DNA of 32,303 nucleotides from JAYQPQ01 sp038145405 (lineage in GTDB: Bacteria > Pseudomonadota > Gammaproteobacteria > Pseudomonadales > GM7GCV1), in NCBI GenBank assembly GCA_038145405.1, contig JAYQPQ010000013.1, positions 1 through 32,303 of the forward strand, written 5' to 3'. The notes beneath the pieces were generated by a model, which ran no database searches, had not been told where the DNA came from, and worked only from the letters and a program-made list of their open reading frames with translations. The position numbers and the translations under genes are program-made. Positions 18,784 to 25,547 of the stretch are shown in pieces. How positions within the stretch are numbered: position 1 is the stretch's first letter; each line of letters begins with the position of its first letter.

Positions 18784-19254
18784 TTATTCCTTGCGATCCG
18801 GAGGAACGCCGATGCCGGCGGCTTTGAGAATATTGCGCTGCGCCTCCTGCCAGTACTCGAGGTTTTTGCGCGTGAGATCAGCCCAGGCATTTAGCGGGTT
18901 GACTTCGCGGGAGTCTTGAATCTGATCCAGCAACTGGCGCGACTGCTGCTCGAAGAAACCCATGCTCTGCTCGATGTAGGAGCGGAAAGCGTCCTGTACC
19001 GAATCTCCGTACATGCGAATGAAACGCCCAAGCACGTCGGCGGTGAACATGGGTTCGCCCTCGTTCTCTTCTTCGGCGATGATCTGTAACAGCACCTGGC
19101 GCGTAATGTCCTTTTCCGTTTTGACTTCGCGCACCTCAAACTGCTCGCCTTCAATCACCAGCTTTTTCAGATCGGAAAGGCTGATGTACTTGCTCAGACT
19201 GGTGTCGTAGAGGCAACGGTTCTGGTACTTCTTGATAACGCGTGGATTGGCCAT
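18784..19254 (-). CDS. phaR: PHA synthesis repressor PhaR
   Basis: 156-residue DNA- and PHA-binding repressor. It leaves DNA to bind nascent PHA granules, so phasin is induced only when polymer forms. The N-terminal domain (about residues 3-65) has the family sequence PRVIKKYQNRCLYDTSLSKYI and TEKDITRQVLLQIIAEEE. It is followed by the PHB-accumulation domain with MFTADVLGRFIRMYGDSVQDAFRSYIEQS. The C-terminal part is helical and Gln-rich. A strong ribosome site (GGAGGGGGG) precedes the ATG. It lies 27 bases behind phaB copy 2 and probably belongs to the phaC-phaB-phaR operon. With predicted operators at the phaC promoter this implies autoregulation. Confidence 0.93.
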   Translation of the reverse strand: MANPRVIKKYQNRCLYDTSLSKYISLSDLKKLVIEGEQFEVREVKTEKDITRQVLLQIIAEEENEGEPMFTADVLGRFIRMYGDSVQDAFRSYIEQSMGFFEQQSRQLLDQIQDSREVNPLNAWADLTRKNLEYWQEAQRNILKAAGIGVPPDRKE

Positions 19255-19281
19255 TTTTCACCCCCCTCCGGGTACAGTTAA

Positions 19282-20004
19282 TCAGTACATGTGCTGGCCG
19301 CCGTTGATCGACAGCGTAGAGCCCGTGATGAAGGCAGCCTCATCGGCCACCAGAAACTCGACGCCCCGGGCAATTTCTTCAGCCTGCCCCAGGCGACCCA
19401 CCGGTATTCCGGCAACAATCTTCTCCAATACGCGCTCCGGAATGGCGGTGACCATATCCGTGGCGATATAACCCGGCGCAATGGCATTGACGGTAATGCC
19501 GAAGGCGGCACCCTCCATCGCCAACGCCTTGGTAAAGCCGTGGATGCCTGACTTGGCTGCCGCGTAATTCACCTGCCCATACTGGCCAGCCTGGCCGTTG
19601 ATCGAGCCAATATTGACGATGCGGCCAAAGCGGCGCTCGCGCATGCCCTCAATGACGTTGCGGCACATGTTGAAACAGGAGCCCAGGTTGGTGCGTATCA
19701 CCATCTGCCAGTTCTCCAGCGGCATCTTGTGCAGGGTGCCGTCCCGGGTGATTCCGGCGTTGTTAACCAGGATTTCTATCGGGCCTACTTCGGCCTCAAT
19801 GCGGGCGATTGCCGCCCGGCAGGATTCGAAATCGGCAACATCAAAACGGAAAACCGGCACTCCGGTGCGCTCACTGAACTCCCGGGCGACCTCCTCATTT
19901 CCAGCGTAGCCAGCCACTACCCGATAGCCCGAGGCGACCAGCCGTTCACAAATGGAGGCGCCGATACCCCGGGTACCCCCGGTAACCAAAGCAACTCTAC
20001 TCAA
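19282..20004 (-). CDS. phaB: Acetoacetyl-CoA reductase, copy 2
   Basis: 240-residue short-chain dehydrogenase, paralogous to the 17903-18652 product, with the same proposed role in making (R)-3-hydroxyacyl-CoA for PhaC. It carries ALVTGGTRGIGASI, NNAGITRDGTLHKM, the catalytic Ser in NIGSINGQAGQYGQ and Tyr/Lys in VNYAAAKSG. The start is a TTG at 20004-20002 with GGGGAG six bases upstream; no in-frame ATG lies nearby upstream. It starts 29 bases behind phaC and ends 27 before phaR, so phaC-phaB-phaR is likely one operon. The two copies differ enough in sequence to be an old duplication or separate acquisitions, and may differ in cofactor or chain-length preference. Confidence 0.88.
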   Translation of the reverse strand: MSRVALVTGGTRGIGASICERLVASGYRVVAGYAGNEEVAREFSERTGVPVFRFDVADFESCRAAIARIEAEVGPIEILVNNAGITRDGTLHKMPLENWQMVIRTNLGSCFNMCRNVIEGMRERRFGRIVNIGSINGQAGQYGQVNYAAAKSGIHGFTKALAMEGAAFGITVNAIAPGYIATDMVTAIPERVLEKIVAGIPVGRLGQAEEIARGVEFLVADEAAFITGSTLSINGGQHMY

Positions 20005-20033
20005 ACCAATCTCCCCCGTTTAGGCTCAGCTAC

Positions 20034-21827
20034 TCAGATGCGCTTGGCAACGTAGCTGCCCGGAGCATCCTCGATGGCCTTGAATTTGCCCTTGCCCGGT
20101 ATGCGGGCAGGAACCTTTTCACTGTTGTGCTGCTGCAGCCATTCGTTCCAATCGTTCCACCAGGAGCCGTCGTGCTGCTCGGCCTTGGCCAACCAGGCAT
20201 CGGCCGATGCGGGCAAGGTGTCGCCCCCGGAAGTCCAGTAGCCGTACTTGTTTTTGCTCGGCGGATTGACGATACCGGCAATGTGGCCGGAACCTCCGAG
20301 CACATAGCGCACCTCGCCGCTGAACAGCCGCGCGCCAGCATAGGTCGACTTCCAGGGTGCAATATGATCTTCCCTGGCCGAAATAAAGTAGGCCGGCACC
20401 TCGATACTGGACACGTCGATGGGCTCGCCGCCCAACTCGATGCCATTGAGCACGCAAAGCTTGTTCTCCTGATACATCTTGCGCAGATAGAAACTGTGCA
20501 TGCCGGCAGGCAGGTTGGTCGAATCCGAGTTCCAGTAGAGCAGGTCAAACACCGCTGGGTCTTTACCCAGCAGATAATTGTTGATGTAAAAGCTCCAGAT
20601 CAGGTCATTGGAGCGCAGCATATTGAAGGCATTGGACATCATGCGGCCCGACAGAAAGCCACTCTCGGCCATATCGCCTTCGAGCTTGACAATTTGATCA
20701 TCGCTGAGGAAAACGCCAAGATCGCCGGGTTCGGCAAAATCGATCAGCGCCGTAAAGAAGGTCGCCGTGGAAATGCGATCGTCGCCGCGCGACTTCATGT
20801 GGGACAGAGTCGCCGACAGAAGGGTCCCGGCAATACAGTAGCCGACAATATCGAGCTTCGCTTCACCCGTGATTTTCTGGACCGCGTCTACCGCAGCGTA
20901 AATTCCCTCCAGCATGTAGGTATCAAAACCCACATCCTTGTAGCTTTCATCGTCCGGATTGACCCAGGAGATAACAAAAACCGTGCGTCCCTGATCGACC
21001 AACCATTTGACCATGGAGTTGGCCGGTTGCAGATCCAGAATGTAGAACTTGTTAATCCAGGGCGGGGTGATCAGGAGCGGACGCCGGTACACCTTTTTGG
21101 TCGAGGGGCTATACTGAATTAGTTGGAACAGCCGATTCTGGAACACCACCTTGCCTGGCGTCGTGGCGACATTTTCGCCGACCTTGAAGGCCTTGGTATC
21201 CGTCATGGCGATGCGCAACTTGCCGTCACCCTTTTCCATGTCCCGCACAAAATTCTGTAGGCCCTGCACCAGATTTTCCCCGCGCTTCTCCAGGGTCGTA
21301 CGCAGAACTTCGGGATTGGTGGTTGGATAATTGGTCGGCGACATGGCATCGACAAACTGCTTGGCAAAAAAGGCCAGTCGTCGGGCATCTTTTTCGGGCA
21401 AGTGGTCTGCACCATCCATGGCATCTTCGACGCAACGCGCAGCCAGCAGATAAGACTGCTTGATGTAGTCAAAAACCAGATTCTGACTCCACTCCTGATC
21501 GCGCCAGCGGTTGTCGCCACGTCCCGGTGCAATCACTGGATCAATGCCCTCGCCACCCATCATGCGGGTGGTAGTGTATTGCCACAGGCGCAGGGAATCC
21601 GTTAGATAGCGTTGCTGTGCCTTGAGCAGAGCACTGGGGTCTTTCCAGAATCCCAGCATCATCTCCATATAGGCAGAGGCGATATTGAAAGGATCCATGC
21701 TGCTGCCCTTGAACAGCTCGGCGTAATGTTGCAGCGCTGCTTGGAACATCTTCTGACTTACGTCAGTCCAGTCCTGCATCCATTCGGCAGATTTTGGCAG
21801 GGCTTCGGAGGAGGTGTTTTGCGTCAT
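20034..21827 (-). CDS. phaC: Class I poly(R)-hydroxyalkanoate synthase
   Basis: 597-residue polymerase that joins (R)-3-hydroxyacyl-CoA into PHA at the granule surface. The lipase-like box GYCIAGT supplies the nucleophile Cys331. Asp487 (REDHIAPW) and His515 (GGSGHIAGIVNPP) complete the triad. The PHA-synthase N-terminal domain (about 80-250) is present, with PPWINKFYILDLQPANSMVKWLV near its end. The length and single-subunit form mark class I. The frame opens at a TTG at 21839, but I use the ATG at 21827. No Shine-Dalgarno precedes it: the bases there are a predicted PhaR operator, so initiation may be weak or controlled. phaB and phaR follow; no phaA is in the window. Confidence 0.95.
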   Translation of the reverse strand: MTQNTSSEALPKSAEWMQDWTDVSQKMFQAALQHYAELFKGSSMDPFNIASAYMEMMLGFWKDPSALLKAQQRYLTDSLRLWQYTTTRMMGGEGIDPVIAPGRGDNRWRDQEWSQNLVFDYIKQSYLLAARCVEDAMDGADHLPEKDARRLAFFAKQFVDAMSPTNYPTTNPEVLRTTLEKRGENLVQGLQNFVRDMEKGDGKLRIAMTDTKAFKVGENVATTPGKVVFQNRLFQLIQYSPSTKKVYRRPLLITPPWINKFYILDLQPANSMVKWLVDQGRTVFVISWVNPDDESYKDVGFDTYMLEGIYAAVDAVQKITGEAKLDIVGYCIAGTLLSATLSHMKSRGDDRISTATFFTALIDFAEPGDLGVFLSDDQIVKLEGDMAESGFLSGRMMSNAFNMLRSNDLIWSFYINNYLLGKDPAVFDLLYWNSDSTNLPAGMHSFYLRKMYQENKLCVLNGIELGGEPIDVSSIEVPAYFISAREDHIAPWKSTYAGARLFSGEVRYVLGGSGHIAGIVNPPSKNKYGYWTSGGDTLPASADAWLAKAEQHDGSWWNDWNEWLQQHNSEKVPARIPGKGKFKAIEDAPGSYVAKRI

Positions 21828-21843
21828 TGTGCAGCGCAATATT
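21827..21843 (+). promoter_or_regulatory. Predicted PhaR operator over the phaC start codon
   Basis: TTGTGCAGCGCAATATT matches the phasin proximal site at 13 of 17 positions in the same orientation. It covers the bases just upstream of the phaC ATG, where a ribosome-binding site would be expected. Confidence 0.5.
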
Positions 21844-21859
21844 CAGGGCTGTTTCACCG

Positions 21860-21888
21860 ATCATAATGCAGAGCACAATGTGCAGCAA
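21860..21888 (-). promoter_or_regulatory. Predicted phaC promoter
   Basis: Minus-strand TTGCTG (21888-21883) is followed after 17 bases by TATGAT (21865-21860). Transcription would start roughly 25 bases before the phaC ATG. A PhaR-like site occupies the spacer and -10. Confidence 0.6.
21862..21878 (-). promoter_or_regulatory. Predicted PhaR operator inside the phaC promoter
   Basis: Minus-strand TTGTGCTCTGCATTATG matches the phasin proximal site at 14 of 17 positions, here in the opposite orientation. It overlaps the phaC spacer and -10. A further half-site TTGTGCAA lies at 21905-21912 on the minus strand. Confidence 0.5.
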
Positions 21889-22015
21889 CACCAGGCCGGC
21901 CTAATTGCACAAATTTCTCCGGTGCACCGAGCCGCGCGCCCGGACAAATTTCCTATCGAAGCCGCGCTTCGTGTCATGATTAACCTCTTACATCCATAGC
22001 AGTACAAACCACGCC

Positions 22016-22930
22016 ATGCCAAGTCTGCTCAACCTCGCACTGATCCTGACGTTTTTCGTGCTGGGCTACGCCAGCAGGAAATCGGTTCCGCGGCCGGCTG
22101 CGCTGTCGCTGCGACTGAATCGCTATGTCATCAACCTGGCTTTCCCCGCGGTCATTCTGCAGGTTGTACCCCATCTTGCGCTGCAACCGGAAACCGCCTT
22201 TATGGTGTTGGCACCCTGGCTGGTTGTTATCTGCAATGCGCTGCTATTGCTGTGGATCAGCCGCAGGCTGGGTTGGGAGCCGGCGGTGCTTTGCGGTGCG
22301 CTGATCATGGGCGCGCTGGGCAATACCGGTTTTTTGGGTTTTCCCCTGATCCAGTCTTTCTTTACGTCCGAACAGTTGGGCGCCGCGATCATTTACGACC
22401 AGTTTGGTACCTTTATCGGGCTCTGCACCTATGCCACCATTCTGGTCGCTCTATTCAGCGGCAGAGACAAGATCGCACCCGGCCAGATCGTCAAGCGCAT
22501 CCTGCTCTTCCCTCCCTTTGTTACCCTGTTAGTCGCTTTGCTGCTGCCATTACAGGCGGTGACGCAACCACTGCACTGGCCCCTGCAGTTGCTGGGCTGG
22601 AGTATTGTCCCCTGCACCATGTTCAGCATTGGACTGCAATTCAGCTTCCGCACTGAGCCCGAGTTGCTGCGGCCTCTGGCATTTACCCTGGCCATGAAGA
22701 TGGTGCTGGCGCCTCTGCTGGTGCTCAGTGCCGGTCTCCTGCTGGGCATACCGGAGTGGCTATTGGACATTGCCGTGTTCGAAGCGGCCACGCCGCCCAT
22801 GGTCACCAGTGCTGTTATCTTGATAGCGGCGGGCCTCTCGCCGCGATTTGCTTCCGCAACTCTGGGTTTCGGCACCCTGATCGCCCTCGCCTATCTGCCG
22901 CTATTGGCACTTTTTCTCAACAGCACCTAG
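22016..22930 (+). CDS. AEC-family (auxin efflux carrier-like) permease, copy 1
   Basis: 304-residue inner-membrane transporter with about ten hydrophobic segments spread over its whole length and very short loops, as in the auxin-efflux-carrier superfamily. Diagnostic features are the opening LNLALILTFFVLGYASRK, the LNRYVINLAFPAVIL helix, ALGNTGFLGFPLIQSFF, and the C-terminal AATPPMVTSAVILIAAGLSP. Substrates in the family include small carboxylates such as malate or malonate; nothing here fixes one. It is divergent from phaC with a 188-base gap holding the PHA regulatory sites. No clear ribosome site precedes the ATG. A related copy lies downstream at 23747-24688, with an unrelated secreted protein between them. 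Confidence 0.88.
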   Translation: MPSLLNLALILTFFVLGYASRKSVPRPAALSLRLNRYVINLAFPAVILQVVPHLALQPETAFMVLAPWLVVICNALLLLWISRRLGWEPAVLCGALIMGALGNTGFLGFPLIQSFFTSEQLGAAIIYDQFGTFIGLCTYATILVALFSGRDKIAPGQIVKRILLFPPFVTLLVALLLPLQAVTQPLHWPLQLLGWSIVPCTMFSIGLQFSFRTEPELLRPLAFTLAMKMVLAPLLVLSAGLLLGIPEWLLDIAVFEAATPPMVTSAVILIAAGLSPRFASATLGFGTLIALAYLPLLALFLNST

Positions 22931-22941
22931 GTCGGCTTTTT

Positions 22942-22962
22942 TTCGCCAGGCGAATATTTTTT
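22942..22962 (+). terminator. Weak terminator after AEC copy 1
   Basis: TTCGC-CAG-GCGAA (5-bp stem, 3-base loop) followed by TATTTTTT, twelve bases past the stop. The following TTTTTTAAAAAAA tract is self-complementary and could also serve as an AT-rich promoter-upstream element for the next gene. Confidence 0.5.
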
Positions 22963-23050
22963 AAAAAAATGAATAGGTGTACCATCTGCCGCATGCCCTG
23001 TGGCGAGAAACGGCCACCTGCGCAGGCTAGTCTCCTCAGAGGAAAAAACA

Positions 23051-23704
23051 ATGAAACTCTCTTCCTTCCTATCAGCATTGGTCCTGTCGTGCATGGTATC
23101 CCTGGCACACGCCGTCGACCCCGATGAACTGAACAGAATTACCTTCGAAAACAACACAGGCTACGACTTCCACTACCTCTTCCTGTCGCCTGGCGACAGC
23201 GAGCACTGGGGCACAGATATTCTCGGTTCGTCGACCATCATGCGCGATGGCGACGTACGCGGCTTCTATATCCACTACCCGGACCGCTGTAATACCTTCG
23301 ATATCATGGCGATTGATGAAGACGACGACGCTTATATTCTCTGGGATTATGAAATCTGCGATAGCAAATCGGAGTACATCGAGTTCACTCTGGCCGATCT
23401 GAACGACGATGCACCGGATTTTGACCTGGTCACGTTGAACCTGCGCAACGACACCGGCTACGACATGGTTTATATCTTCTTCTCGCCGGATGATTCCGAA
23501 ATGTGGGGTGTAGACCAGCTCGACGACGAAACCATCCTGCGCACTGGCGAAACACTGAGCCTGCTGTTGCCCGCCACCAGCAAGCGCATTGGTTACGATG
23601 TTCACACCGTCGATGAAGATGAAGACACCTACACCTTCTCGGTAGAGATCGACAATGGTCGCTCCGAGTGGACCTTCCCCATCGAACTCAGCGATCTCGA
23701 CTAG
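23051..23704 (+). CDS. Secreted protein with two tandem copies of an acidic domain; function unknown
   Basis: 217 residues. AGAGGA lies seven bases before the ATG. A signal peptide of 21 residues ends A-H-A before Val22. The mature protein is two copies of one domain, at about 30-115 and 127-213. Copy 1 contains NNTGYDFHYLFLSPGDSEHWGTDIL and copy 2 NDTGYDMVYIFFSPDDSEMWGVDQL, followed in each by a DxxxxDEDxDxY segment. The pattern looks like an all-beta fold with acidic loops that could bind calcium. Copy 1 has Cys80 and Cys103, a possible disulfide absent from copy 2. Similar N-x-T-G-Y...SP-x-D-S-x-x-W-G domains occur in other secreted proteins of unknown function, to my recollection. It lies between two AEC permeases on the same strand. 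Confidence 0.85.
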   Translation: MKLSSFLSALVLSCMVSLAHAVDPDELNRITFENNTGYDFHYLFLSPGDSEHWGTDILGSSTIMRDGDVRGFYIHYPDRCNTFDIMAIDEDDDAYILWDYEICDSKSEYIEFTLADLNDDAPDFDLVTLNLRNDTGYDMVYIFFSPDDSEMWGVDQLDDETILRTGETLSLLLPATSKRIGYDVHTVDEDEDTYTFSVEIDNGRSEWTFPIELSDLD

Positions 23705-23713
23705 TTACCATTA

Positions 23714-23745
23714 CCGCCCGGGTGGCCCCTTGGCCGCCCGGGCGG
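23714..23745. terminator. Strong 14-bp hairpin between the secreted protein and AEC copy 2
   Basis: CCGCCCGGGTGGCC (23714-23727), loop CCTT, GGCCGCCCGGGCGG (23732-23745): a 14-bp stem with one G-T wobble. It begins ten bases after the upstream stop and ends one base before the TTG at 23747. No T-run follows. Confidence 0.7.
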
Positions 23746-23746
23746 A

Positions 23747-24688
23747 TTGGCTTTCCTTCCTGCGAATTTTCCCTTGGGTAGTTATCTCGATCTGCTACTA
23801 ATTCTGTTGTTTTTCGGCCTGGGCTATCTGACCCATCGCACCGTCAAGGTTCCACCGCATCTACCGCAGCGCATTAACAAGGCCGTTATCTACTTTATTT
23901 TCCCGGCGGTTATTCTGCTGAATATTCCGCGCCTGGAATTTCACCGGGATTTTCTCTTCCTTATGGCGGCACCCTGGTTGGTCGTGGGTTTCTGTGCGGC
24001 TGTGCTGCTGGTAGTAAACCGGCGCGCCAGGTGGACACCCGAAATACTGTGCGCCTGTCTGGTGCTGGCCCCGCTGGGCAATACCGGCAATCTGGGCTTT
24101 CCCATGCTCTCCGCCTTTTTCTCGGTGGAACAGGCCAGCATGGGCATTATCTTCGACCAGCTAGGATCCTTTATCGGCCTGTGCACCTACGCCAGCATCC
24201 TGATCAGCCTCTATTCTTCTCAGGCTAGTTTCAGTTGGGCCGGTGTCGCCAGGCGGGTATTTCGTTTTCCTCCCTTTGTCACCCTGCTGATCGCCCTGGT
24301 GATTCCGGAGTCTTTCCTGGTTGAACCGCTGCGCCAGTTTCTGCACCTGCTGGGCTACTGCATCGTCCCGCTGACCATGTTCGGCATCGGGCTGCAATTC
24401 AGTTTTCGCAGTGGAGGTGATACGCGGGCGCCGCTGATCTGGGCTTTGGCGTTGAAAATGGTCGCGGCACCCCTGGTGGTTTTGGCTGCCGGCCTGGCGC
24501 TCACCATTCCGGAGGAGATGCTGGAAGTGGCCGTGTTTCAGGCCGCCATGCCACCCATGGTGGCAGGTGTCGTGCTGTTGATTGCGCAGGGGTTGGCGCC
24601 GAAGTTCGCCGTCAGTCTGCTCGGCTTCGGCACACTGATCGCCATGGGCTACCTGCCGCTGTTGGCCTGGCTACTGAATTACTACTGA
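23747..24688 (+). CDS. AEC-family (auxin efflux carrier-like) permease, copy 2
   Basis: 313-residue membrane transporter closely related to the 22016-22930 product. Shared blocks include LGNTGxLGFP, FIGLCTYA(T/S)IL, RFPPFVTLLIAL, IGLQFSFR and a C-terminal LGFGTLIAxxYLPLLAxxLN. The longest frame begins at a TTG (23747) one base after a 14-bp hairpin, a poor place for initiation. A second TTG at 23774 gives a protein starting at the residue that aligns with Met1 of copy 1; I list the longer form but favour neither strongly. No ATG start is available. The 3' end overlaps convergent dapB by seven bases. Both copies probably arose by duplication, and they bracket the double-domain secreted protein. 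Confidence 0.83.
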   Translation: MAFLPANFPLGSYLDLLLILLFFGLGYLTHRTVKVPPHLPQRINKAVIYFIFPAVILLNIPRLEFHRDFLFLMAAPWLVVGFCAAVLLVVNRRARWTPEILCACLVLAPLGNTGNLGFPMLSAFFSVEQASMGIIFDQLGSFIGLCTYASILISLYSSQASFSWAGVARRVFRFPPFVTLLIALVIPESFLVEPLRQFLHLLGYCIVPLTMFGIGLQFSFRSGGDTRAPLIWALALKMVAAPLVVLAAGLALTIPEEMLEVAVFQAAMPPMVAGVVLLIAQGLAPKFAVSLLGFGTLIAMGYLPLLAWLLNYY

Positions 24689-25506
24689 TCTGCAGCAGAC
24701 TGGCTGCCCAGACCGAGCACATCGCGCATATCGTAAAGGTCGGCATCGCGCCCGGCCAACCACAAGGCCGCACGTACAGCGCCGCGCGAAAACGCCAGAC
24801 GGCTGGACGCCTTGTGCACAATTTCGATGCGCTCACCCTCGGTGGCAAATATGACCTGATGCTCCCCCACAATGTCACCGGCACGAATGCTGGCAAAGCC
24901 GATGGTGCCCGGCTCGCGCGGACCGGTAATCCCTTCTCGCACCAGGCGGAAAATCTGACCGGGGTCTTTACCCAGCGCCTTGGCGATTTCATGGCCCATG
25001 GCGAGTGCCGTTCCGGAAGGTGCATCGACCTTGTGTCGATGGTGGGCTTCGGCGATCTCGATATCGACATCATCGCCCAACACGCGGGCGGCGAGATGCA
25101 GCAGATCGAGGCAGAGGGTAACGCCGGTGGAAAAATTGGCGGCCATACAGATAGGGATGGACCTGGCAACGCGATGCACCTGGTCTAGTTCGGTTGCACT
25201 GAATCCCGTGGTTCCCAGCACGACAGGTACATTAGCCTGCTGGCAAAGGCGCAGGTTTTCCAAGCTGGCCGCGGGTGTGCTGAAATCGATCAGCACGTCG
25301 ATGGCACCGATCTGGCCGGCCAGATCACTGGAAACAGGAACACCGTTGTGGCCGACGGCGGCCAACTCTCCGGAATCCATTTGCAAATGCGGACTGTCAT
25401 CGCGGGTGAAGGCAGCGCTGAGCTGTACGCCAGGCACAGTTCTGACGGCAGCCATCAGGCTGCGACCCATGCGTCCGGTGGCGCCGGAAATACCGATTTT
25501 TAACAT
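24682..25506 (-). CDS. dapB: 4-hydroxy-tetrahydrodipicolinate reductase
   Basis: 274-residue NAD(P)H enzyme of lysine and diaminopimelate synthesis, supplying peptidoglycan. The nucleotide-binding GISGATGRMGRSL is at the N-terminus. DFSTPAAS and GTTGFSATE follow. The catalytic His and Lys are in EAHHRHKVDAPSGTA, the family signature. Length equals E. coli DapB (273). Its place behind dnaJ and before carA is normal in Pseudomonas-type genomes, but here carA is about 7.8 kb away, with the PHA and AEC genes between. The 3' end overlaps AEC copy 2 by seven bases. Confidence 0.97.
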   Translation of the reverse strand: MLKIGISGATGRMGRSLMAAVRTVPGVQLSAAFTRDDSPHLQMDSGELAAVGHNGVPVSSDLAGQIGAIDVLIDFSTPAASLENLRLCQQANVPVVLGTTGFSATELDQVHRVARSIPICMAANFSTGVTLCLDLLHLAARVLGDDVDIEIAEAHHRHKVDAPSGTALAMGHEIAKALGKDPGQIFRLVREGITGPREPGTIGFASIRAGDIVGEHQVIFATEGERIEIVHKASSRLAFSRGAVRAALWLAGRDADLYDMRDVLGLGSQSAADQ

Positions 25507-25547
25507 GACCTTCCCTTGGAATGCGTTGTCAGGGGGAAGTGTGCCGC

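Noticed and set aside
20127..21122. Plus-strand open frame (331 codons) opposite phaC
   Set aside because: Antisense shadow; phaC has its full catalytic triad in the other strand.
21909..21952. Direct repeat ACAAATTTC at 21909 and 21944
   Set aside because: Only nine bases, AT-rich, one pair, and not tied to a promoter I can recognise.
22956..22970. ATTTTTTAAAAAAAT palindrome as a protein-binding site
   Set aside because: Simple AT tract directly behind a terminator stem; more likely the terminator U-run and promoter-upstream AT sequence.
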